This document shows positions 33,175 through 40,245 of a stretch of DNA of 40,245 nt, piece by piece. The stretch lies in assembly GCA_036897095.1 (NCBI GenBank), contig JAYMSP010000848.1, positions 1-40,245 of the forward strand. The letters are read 5' to 3'. The notes under the pieces are model-generated. The model ran no database searches, had not been told where the DNA came from, and worked only from the letters and a program-made list of their open reading frames with translations. The position numbers and the translations under genes were made by a program. Position 1 is the stretch's first letter; each line of letters begins with the position of its first letter. Source of the DNA: Plantago elongata. Taxonomy: Eukaryota > Streptophyta > Magnoliopsida > Lamiales > Plantaginaceae.

Positions 33175-33467
33175 GAGAAAATCCTTAGTGATTATTCTAC
33201 TTTTTTAATCAATTGTTTTCAAACATTGATAAGTTTATCCCCCAGACCCAACAATATTTGGAGAAAATCCTTAGCGATTATTCTACCTTTTTAATCAATT
33301 GTTCTCAAACATTGATAAATCGGGATAAACCTCCGACCCAACAACATTTGGAGAAAATCCTTAGCGATTATTCTACCTTTTTAATAAATTGTTCTCAAAT
33401 ATTGATAAGTCGAGATAAACCCCCCACCCAATAACATTTGGAGAAAATCCTTAGTGATTATTCTACC
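33175..33467. repeat. 90-bp tandem array, right part
   Basis: Continuation of the array interrupted at 24509. Unit landmarks (AATMAATTGTT) are at 33207, 33293 and 33383. One unit has lost about four bases, giving a period of 86. With the left part, about six units were present before the copia insertion. Confidence 0.93.
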
Positions 33468-33892
33468 ATCCAAAAGTCGGCGAATAATGAATAAAATGAA
33501 GATACTGCCGAAAAGATTTTTTCATTTCATCATGGAAAATTGTACAAAAAGACCAGTACATACTTAATCTACACAGTTAGAGCCATGTGACTCGGCTCCA
33601 CCCGGGTGAGCTTGAGCTTCTTCCTGCTGTCGACGAATTCTTTTTCGCGCCCTTTCATCCTCTCTCATTTGAATGATCTCAGGACAAAGTGTTGGACCAC
33701 CTTCAGGGTCGAGATTGACATGATCATCAGTAGTCCCCTTCCCGGAATAGACAGGAGGGTGCCAATATCCACACTCGTCACATAATGATTATAATCATCC
33801 ACCTGAGGTTCGGAGTGGCGAACAAATTCAATATACTCCTCATAGCTTAGGAGATATGTGTTCGCCTTATAGGCAACTCGTAGATAATGAGC

Positions 33893-34259
33893 CTAGCGAG
33901 CTTTATGAGCGGCTTTCCGAGCTGCAACATTCATTCTAAAAGAAAAAAGATGAAAAGAGTTCAAAAATGATGAAAACCTCATGTTATGAGGGCCACGATG
34001 ACTCCCTCTTCGAGCCAAGCTCTGGAGATTTCTTTGACGGGTAGGATTTTCCCCCGAGATATTACCCTTCCCCGTTCTCGGGGCATGGGGAGCAGCTTGG
34101 GTAGCTGAACCCAGGCCAGAACCCCCCGGCATGGGTCTGAACACCACCGGTCTCCAAATGACTGGCAATGTTAACAAGTGGGGTGATGGGTAGCCTCACA
34201 ACTAACTTGTTGGTCCTCCCCGAAGCCATCTCCCAGTGGTCATCGTTTCCTCTCGACAT
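33893..34259 (-). pseudogene. Minus-strand frames downstream of the antisense ORF
   Basis: Two overlapping frames (34259-34062 and 34177-33893) contain a Pro/Gly/Arg-rich stretch (GGSGLGSATQAAPHAPRTGK) and a basic C terminus (MNVAARKAAHKAR). They may be the 3' part of the antisense ORF of the gypsy element, but conservation cannot be judged here. Confidence 0.35.
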
Positions 34260-34489
34260 CCAATAACCTGCAAAATGAACAGCAAAATAAGTTCAGACAT
34301 AACTCGAATATACACCGACCTCAAAATAAATGCACCCTATCAAGTATCCTCACCCAAGGACTTATTGTTTGTATAAACCTCTTCAAAGGTTAACTTAGCC
34401 AAAAAGGGCAACGGTTGATTCACCAACACATACATAAAATAACACTGAGAAGGTTCTAAGTCTTCCAAACTATTAAATCATCTCGGACG

Positions 34490-35172
34490 AGTATTGTTTC
34501 TCCCGAGGTTCAGTGACTTTGGCTTATTGCCTTTGAAGAACTTCTAAGGAACGACCATCTCCCTATTAGAACGAGTGTCTCGGAAGTAAAAGTACTTAGG
34601 TCACCAGTCTAAGCCCCAGAAAGAAACATGTCATGCAGAAACTTGCAACCCTTTCGAGCCGAGAAATAATAAAAATGAGTGTTTCCCGGGCAACGAGCAA
34701 TTTTGAAGCACCGAAGAAAATTGACTACGTTCCACTCTACACTCCGACTCTTCATCACTACCGCCCAACACACCATTGTTGCTAACCCGTTGGCAGAAAT
34801 TTAGGTTGGACACAAAGCCATTTCCCGAAGGATCATTTGTAAGGAAGGATGGATGGGTAGTCTCCACCCAGTTTCAACTTGGGCTACAAAAACCGACACA
34901 AAACCCTTCGGAGGATTGTATAGAGTATGATCCTCACTAGGGATGCGGAGCTCGATGTATGAGGGAATCAAGAAATCAAAACGCAACTTTGCCAAATCCT
35001 CCCTAGTGATGTTGGAAGCATAAATGGGGAGAATTCCATCCTCATTTAGCTCGACCTCGGGATTTAAATCCCCGATAGGGACTTCCCGGAGTTCCTTTGT
35101 TCTTTTTATTTTTTGAGGGCCGGAGGATTCAACTAAATTAAAGAGGTAGAGAAAAGCATACAAGATCGACAA
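34490..35172 (-). pseudogene. Antisense ORF (aORF) of the Tat-like gypsy element (broken)
   Basis: Tat-lineage gypsy elements often carry an extra gene, transcribed opposite to gag-pol, near the 3' LTR. Its product belongs to the family listed as a putative gypsy-type transposon protein (Transposase_28-like); its role is unknown. Minus-strand text shows the family signature LAKLRFDFLIPSYIELRIPS, then NPPKGFVSVFVAQVETGWRL and HPSLQMILREM. After a stop at about 34804-34802 the same frame continues with NGLATMVCWAVV, NFLRCFKIARCPGNTHFYYF and SARKGCKFL. At least two stops break it. Confidence 0.7.
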
Positions 35173-35721
35173 TAAGAAGAAAAATTGAAGATTTGGAAGA
35201 ACGAGAAGTACTTACAGTTTTTTGGGAAAGCGGGAGTTGCAAGGGTCGGAAATCCGATCAATGAGCACGAAAATCGCCTTGGAAGCTTGGAATTTGCACA
35301 AATATTGCATTGACTTTGAAAGACATGAAAGCGACGTAAGTTGAAGAAATTTGAGGAGTCAAGTATTTATAGCAAAACATGTGCAACTGTTCCTGCCCAA
35401 TGTGACAGTTACACGATTTCAAGAAAAGGCATACATGACATCAGCACAACCGTCGAAACTTGTGCCAGACTCAAAAACCTCACCATGCGTAATAATTAAC
35501 TTCATCCGACAAATGATAACTCGAAAATACAACATCTTGACAATTCAAAAGTTCCTGCCTTCCCGACTCTCAAAACTCGAAAAACCCAGAAACTGAGGGA
35601 TAGAGGTGTGTAAGATGGTTAAAAGTTTTTCGATTTATGCTTACCGACTCATGAACTCCTACCAAGAACCAAGTAATTTCACATCCATCTTTACAAGATA
35701 CATGGAAACTGGGGGGACTTA

Positions 35722-36633
35722 TGTTATGACTAATTCAGTCTCTCCTAATTCCGAAGAACTAGCATAAATTGAACTAGAAATAGGCGAATTGCACTAAGAT
35801 CATGAAGACGAATTACCATCATTGCCTGGATGAATTACCAGCAAAAGAGACGAATTACGTATAAAACGAGAAGAACCGTTCTAACCGGAATGACATACTT
35901 AAGAAGAAATCCAATTCGTATCCTATAGCTCGGAGGTCCGACCCAAAGACTATAGTACGAATTATGGTAGAAGTCAAGAAATCCGACCTGAAAGGGTTCC
36001 CCGACCTATCGCCTACAACAGGTCCGAACCTGGCCACACGATGAACGACTACCCCTATAATCCGGGACACGTGTTGGTACGAGCAACATTCCAGAATTTG
36101 AGGAATTCGGTTCCTTGAATCAACTCTATATATAATTCCATTTATTTCACTTGGAAGGTAAGTCACCCACCATACCTCACTATATTTACTCTCTCTCTCT
36201 CTATATGCTCCAAAGCTTGAGTTGATTCACTACCCTGTTTGTCCAAGGGAAACTGGTCTTAAAGAGGTCTAAACCTCGCTTTCCTAGCTCTGCAGGTACG
36301 GACATGGGCGGGCGTGACTAATTAACACTGTAAAAGTTCAATTGAAAATCTTACACTACTTATACCGAAAAATACTATATATTGTCGTATAAATCTAACT
36401 TTTTACAAACTAAAATTTTAAATAATACCCTCTAAAAGTAAAATTTTAGTAGTATGGATGAACAAAATTAAAATTTAAATGAGATTATTTAATAAAAAAT
36501 ATGATATATACAATGAAAAGTGCAGGATTGAGTGTGGCTGGAGACACACCTAGCCATATATTACCTCCGCCCTTGGGTACGAACTAAGGTTGAAGATGTG
36601 TTTTTCCGATATCCAGGACATTTTCTCCCCATA
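35722..36633 (+). repeat. 3' LTR of the gypsy element (carries a MITE insertion)
   Basis: Begins TGTTATGACTAATTCAG after a G-rich polypurine tract. Compared with the 5' LTR it has a CT-repeat expansion (36189-36203), a small insertion near 36255-36270 and a 281-base hAT insertion including the duplicated target. The last bases CATA before CGGTA suggest loss of three bases from the expected CATAACA end. Confidence 0.9.
36304..36576. mobile_element. hAT-type MITE in the gypsy 3' LTR
   Basis: This segment is absent from the 5' LTR. It is bounded by the 8-bp duplication GTACGGAC (36296-36303) and GTACGAAC (36577-36584). Ends are ATGGGCGGG and the complement CCAAGGGCGG, degenerate forms of the CAGGGGCGG termini of plant hAT elements. 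At 273 bases it is non-coding. Confidence 0.85.
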
Positions 36634-36638
36634 CGGTA

Positions 36639-38465
36639 ACTTTTAAAGTGTTTTGAGATATTGCATTATGTTGTATGTAAGAATAAACCGGATAGGGCTG
36701 GATTGAAAGTGAAAGAAGTAAAGACGAGAATATGAAATGTGAAGTTGTATGGGTAGCTAGGGCGTAATAATAGTTGACATGACCAAATCTCTTAGTAGGG
36801 GTAAATTATGTTTGATTAAGTAAGAAATGGGGAAAATGAAATACACATTGATCATTTCCAAGAAACATGCATTAATTTGAATAATAATTAATAGATGTCT
36901 GTAGGTTTGTTAGAGCAAGCATTGCAGCTAGCGTACATGGTGAAGAAGAGAAGTCATAACCTAATGAGCATATACTACTCAATTTTGTTTTTCTAATAAA
37001 GATAAGCATCGATCCAAATGAAATTTAATAAATATTGCTCCAATCGGAGGCACATATTATAAATCAGTTTCATTCAACAATTCGTACGGTATAATTAACA
37101 TATGACACAGTTCGCAGAGGAAGAAAAGAAAGAAAGCAATCAGTATTAATTATTATATAGTTTCGAATAAGAATTTCAATTTTGAATTTTCCTCTAACAA
37201 AATTATATTTTAACTATAAGTTAATTTTGAACCGTAGTAATAAAATACATAAAGCTTATACTTAAAAGACTTGAAAATGAAGTTGAATTGAATTGGAATG
37301 AAATACGAAAATATGCAATTATAAAATTGGACGATTGGGATATATACTTGTAATGCTAGCTGGCTTACTAGAGCTTATTGTTGGGGACGTTGGAGTAGAT
37401 TACTATTTAGCTATATATAGACCGTGACCGTGTATGATTGATTCATCTGATTATCTGATCATCTCTTCCTATAAGCCAATGACTGAAAATAGACAGTGTT
37501 TGACCGAGCAGCCTAGCTATATAGGCCTTTTCATGGATCCAAGATAACCTAACTTGCCAGTTTTACTATTCACCAGAGCAACTCATCATAAAAATATATA
37601 GTGGATGATCATCATGAAATATATATTAAAATGTTTAAAATAGAATTATAATTATAAATTTGAGTCAATTATAAGTTTGACATAGTATTTTCGTTTGAAA
37701 CAAATCGATATCTGATAAAGTTTTTAATTGTATGATAGAAAATTAATCAAAAAAATTTAGTTGTATGTTAAATATTTCTATAAAACGGTAAAACACACCG
37801 AGTGAATTGAACACTCAATACTAATGGCTCCATTGGGGATGCTAATCGGCCGAGCTTGTTGTGGTTATGTCCGGCTTCAATTTTGGCCTGAGCCTGATAC
37901 GGGCCGGGCAAGTTAAATCATCATCCCTAGCCTCCACACCATAGATCTGGCCGCTTGGAATACAGAAAAGACCGATGAATTAAGTAGCGCTTATAATGAC
38001 CAATTGGTGATGTTTTAAAAGTAAAAGGAGGAGGAATTGAAGCACAGAAGACATGACTGGAGTCTTTCTTGTCATTCTTGAGAGGGACAGCCTAATCTAA
38101 ACGAACCCCTATTAATTAATTCTAACTAAATCAATACAAATGACTTCACCACACGTGCTCTTAACAGCTTACTGCGTCACTAGTACTACCATTGTGAATT
38201 TCATCAAGTAAAGTAAATAATACATGTATCCTAAGATTTAAAAGTACTGCAATTTCTTACTTTCATTCGTTCGAAAAAATTCATACATTATAAATTTAAG
38301 ATTGAAACGTATACATAGGTGAAAATTTAAAATAATAATAAAATGTTAAAAAGTGTTGCACATTCTTGGTATAGACGTATAGTTCACCCATCATAGTTGA
38401 ACTCCTAAATTTCTATGACATCTTTTCCAATCGTTCTTTCTTAGTGTTTCACACCGGACTTGTTT
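36639..38465. other. AT-rich intergenic spacer
   Basis: No gene is supported. A short GC-richer segment (37840-37910, with GGCCTGAGCC and GGGCCGGGC) looks like the remnant of a repeat rich in GGGCC/GAGCC strings, but no termini were found. Confidence 0.45.
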
Positions 38466-38720
38466 CACTACAAGAAATATGAATATTAGCAAGAAATTAT
38501 TTCCAAGAGAGAAGAATTCATTGGTGATATAAGGCAACGCATTATATGCTTTCTGGGTAAAGAAATAATTGTGGGTAATTCGTCAATGGACATTTTTCAT
38601 TGGATAGTTCGTTGGTAATAAGTTTTTAGCAGCTACATATTAGTTGGCCTTTGTTTAATACTACTACCAACTAATTTTTCAATGGTAAATAAAATATTAC
38701 CAACGACTATGTCCTTGCAT
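38466..38720. mobile_element. CACTA-type terminus fragment 1
   Basis: Starts CACTACAAGAAATATG, the En/Spm (CACTA) end sequence. It is followed by subterminal strings around TTGGTAAT and ACCAACGA in both orientations. No opposite end (CTTGTAGTG) was found downstream, so it is a truncated copy. Confidence 0.5.
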
Positions 38721-38917
38721 ATCTTAAGACATGCATAAATCAGCGATCGCATTTTCTCTATTGCCACTTTACCAGATACATAACATTTTCCCCCAGATTG
38801 ATCCCAACCCTCTCTTCTCTTTGACAATGGCAATCTGTACTCGATGTTCATTTTCAGTGAGGCCTTCGTATACATGTCAAATGAATGATGATGCAAAGTT
38901 AACAATACGTTCTTTTT

Positions 38918-39036
38918 TAATTGGGTATTCACTACTAAGCTAGGTTTTTTTTTTTCAATTGGGTATTCATTACTAAGCTAGGGTTCTTTTCCAATTAGGA
39001 ATTCACTACTGAAGCTAGTGTTCATTTTCAATTATC
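38918..39036. repeat. Imperfect tandem repeat, about 38-bp unit, three copies
   Basis: Copies start near 38920, 38959 and 38994. Each follows AATTGGGTATTCAYTACTAA, then GCTAGGGTTC and a T-run. The copies differ by a few substitutions and T-run length. Confidence 0.8.
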
Positions 39037-39495
39037 CTCTGCTTAAATTGATGGGAATCGCATAAGAATCACCTTAATATTCAGTTTCATTTCGGTATTT
39101 GTTAGTATTGAGTTCACACTGTCATTTTCTATTTGGGCTTTTGCTTTCTCGAGGAACATGCATATTTAACATGCTGATAATTAATTTTGGTATGATAGAT
39201 TTTTGAAGCACTGACAATTGTGAGATTTAATGTACACTTTTCTCTTGAGATGCTTGATATTTTCAGTATGCATTTCTTAAGTTTGCAGTTCGTTGACTAT
39301 AATGTCTTAGGTGAAGGCCGGCTTACCAGGAAGCACTAATATTGTTTCTAATTTACTCAAGTGGCAACTATGGCATAATTTTCAGGAAATCCATGCCTAG
39401 TCAATGTACTTGTTGCATTACGTTTTGTTTTTTGATAAAATTTCTTCCATGAGGATATCAGCACTGCAAAAACAACTAGGATGTTAAGCATGAGT
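39037..39495. other. AT-rich spacer
   Basis: Nothing recognised between the 38-bp repeats and the CACTA terminus. Confidence 0.45.
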
Positions 39496-39529
39496 CACTA
39501 CAAGAAAACATCGTTTTAGTAACGGAATT

Positions 39530-39850
39530 TCTAACGGAAATTGAGGTTTCTAACGAAAAAAAAATCGTGAGAAACAAGTCGTCAGAAACAATTTCTAACG
39601 GAACTTTTTTTCTGTTAGAAATTTCTAACGGAATAGAAGATTCCGTTCGAAAATACGGTTCTGGTTCAAACCAGAACCGACAAGACTTTCTAACGGAATG
39701 GCAAAATTCCGTTAGAAACTTTCTAACGGAATATGGCCATTCCGTTAGAAAGTTTCTAACAGATTGGCCAAATTCCGTTAGAAACCTTCTAACGGAATTT
39801 TTCCATTCCGTTAGAAACTTTCTAACGGAATTGCCAAATTCCGTTAGAAA
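39530..39850. repeat. Subterminal TTTCTAACGGAAT inverted/direct repeats
   Basis: More than a dozen copies of TTCTAACGGAA or its complement TTCCGTTAGAA occur, many arranged as head-to-head pairs around short variable spacers such as TGGCAAA, ATGGCCA and TTGCCAA. They can fold into a series of hairpins. Confidence 0.92.
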
Positions 39851-39992
39851 TTGTGTATTTTTAAAAAAAAAAATTACAAATATTTTTTTTATTACAAATA
39901 TAATTTATATATACGGAAATTTAAAAGCACACAATTTTAATGGCACAAATATAATTATAATTTATATATATATATCGTATAAAATTATACGT

Positions 39993-40071
39993 ACATCAAA
40001 AAAAATCTACGAACTAGAGGGTGGTGGATTATCCATACATCAAATAAAACCTACGAACTACCGGGTGGTGG
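39993..40071. repeat. Duplicated 35-base block (period 44) at the 3' end of the CACTA coding tail
   Basis: ACATCAAAAAAAATCTACGA at 39993 recurs as ACATCAAATAAAACCTACGA at 40037; both run on to GGGTGGTGG. The second copy contains the stop and last codons of the minus-strand frame, so the duplication created a spare 3' end. Confidence 0.8.
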
Positions 40072-40245
40072 GGGTGGAGTGTATGTGGTCATAAATTGCT
40101 CAAACTTCTCCAACATCTTCGACTACGACTGTAGCTGCTGCTCCTGCATCTGTAGCTGCTCTCGCAACAATCTCGTCTCCTCCTCTGACTGTCTCCTCTG
40201 CTCCTCTATCTTCTCCTCCAACTGGCTGATACGAGATGTCGACCT
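40051..40245 (-). pseudogene. C-terminal coiled-coil tail of a CACTA-associated protein (partial, with stop)
   Basis: The minus-strand frame enters from beyond the window at 40245. It reads a heptad-like Glu/Gln-rich stretch (RISQLEEKIEEQRRQSEEE; LLREQLQMQEQQLQS), an in-frame TAG at 40125-40123, then SKMLEKFEQFMTTYTPPPP and a stop at 40053-40051. Plant CACTA elements commonly encode a transposase-type protein (Transposase_24-like) with such a C-terminal coiled coil for multimerisation. A single CAG-to-TAG change would explain the stop. The family call rests on composition and position. Confidence 0.6.

Larger units (their letters stand above)
20992..36638 (+). mobile_element. Ty3/gypsy (Tat-like) LTR retrotransposon, non-autonomous, nest host
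   Basis: The outer element runs 20997-36633 and is flanked by the 5-bp duplication CGGTA (20992-20996 and 36634-36638). Order: 5' LTR, primer-site region (TTGGCGCCATCTTTGGAAAC, 21612-21631), gag, protease-like segment, 90-bp tandem array, antisense ORF, polypurine tract (GGGGGGACTTA before 35722), 3' LTR. After removal of the internal copia insertion (24510-33174 plus one TSD copy) and the hAT MITE, the element is about 6.7 kb. No reverse transcriptase, RNase H or integrase of its own was seen. By eye the LTRs differ at roughly one base in ten over the first 180 bases, so the insertion is old. Confidence 0.88.
39496..40245 (-). mobile_element. CACTA (En/Spm) transposon end, running off the window
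   Basis: Terminus CACTACAAGAAAACATCGTT at 39496 is followed by a dense subterminal array (39530-39850) of TTTCTAACGGAAT in direct and inverted orientation. This is the typical transposase-binding arrangement of CACTA elements. An AT-rich stretch and then a minus-strand coding tail follow. The other end lies outside the window. The preceding AGT may be one copy of the 3-bp target duplication, but it cannot be confirmed. Confidence 0.8.

Noticed and set aside
37840-37910. GC-rich GGGCCGGGC segment as a defined transposon
   Set aside because: No terminal repeats or target duplications could be found, so only a remnant is noted.
39567-40094. 175-codon + strand open frame with FLTE/SVRN repeats
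   Set aside because: It is a translation of the CACTA subterminal repeats; the apparent protein repeats mirror the DNA motif and the rest is AT-rich non-coding sequence.

Overview
The window is nuclear DNA of a flowering plant. Genes have many short exons with GT/AG introns. The proteins are plant types (an APC2 colinear with the Arabidopsis protein, a Casparian-strip membrane protein, a plastid-type methyltransferase). About two thirds of the window is transposon debris. A eudicot, perhaps an asterid, is most likely, but no species is claimed.

Region 1 (1-14,000) is the gene island. APC2, the cullin subunit of the anaphase-promoting complex, runs on the + strand in 16 exons that join to an uninterrupted 863-residue reading frame (794-9839). 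It converges on a three-exon CASP/CASP-like gene on the minus strand (11061-10224, 197 residues). That gene is divergent from a six-exon class I SAM methyltransferase gene (11662-13614, 320 residues) with a plastid-type N terminus and a twin-arginine segment. The APC2 introns hold a tRNA-derived SINE with target-site duplications, a TAA microsatellite and a 49-bp triple repeat. The three genes have no evident functional link.

Region 2 (14,000-20,990) is gene-poor and AT-rich. It holds a decayed Cassandra-like TRIM retroelement with two 5S-rRNA-like blocks. Three inverted-repeat elements follow end to end: a MITE, an 800-bp foldback element and a Stowaway-like MITE. There is also a perfect 50-bp tandem duplication.

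Region 3 (20,992-36,638) is one nested retrotransposon complex whose layers can be peeled by their target duplications. A Ty3/gypsy Tat-like element (TSD CGGTA) carries gag, a protease-like segment, a 90-bp tandem array and an antisense ORF, with no reverse transcriptase or integrase visible. Its array was split by a Ty1/copia element in minus orientation (TSD GAGAA). That element was in turn hit by a 1.4-kb solo LTR (TSD CTTAG). The 3' LTR of the gypsy element also received a hAT-type MITE (TSD GTACGRAC). All coding parts are broken.

Region 4 (36,639-40,245) is AT-rich spacer. It ends in CACTA-type termini and the 3' part of a probable CACTA element with a coiled-coil protein tail on the minus strand, cut by the window edge.

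No new molecular system was found. The most notable items are the nested complex with its antisense ORF, a motif (TGTTGAC/GTCAACA) recurring through the copia element, the 5S-bearing Cassandra relic, and the run of three abutting inverted-repeat elements.
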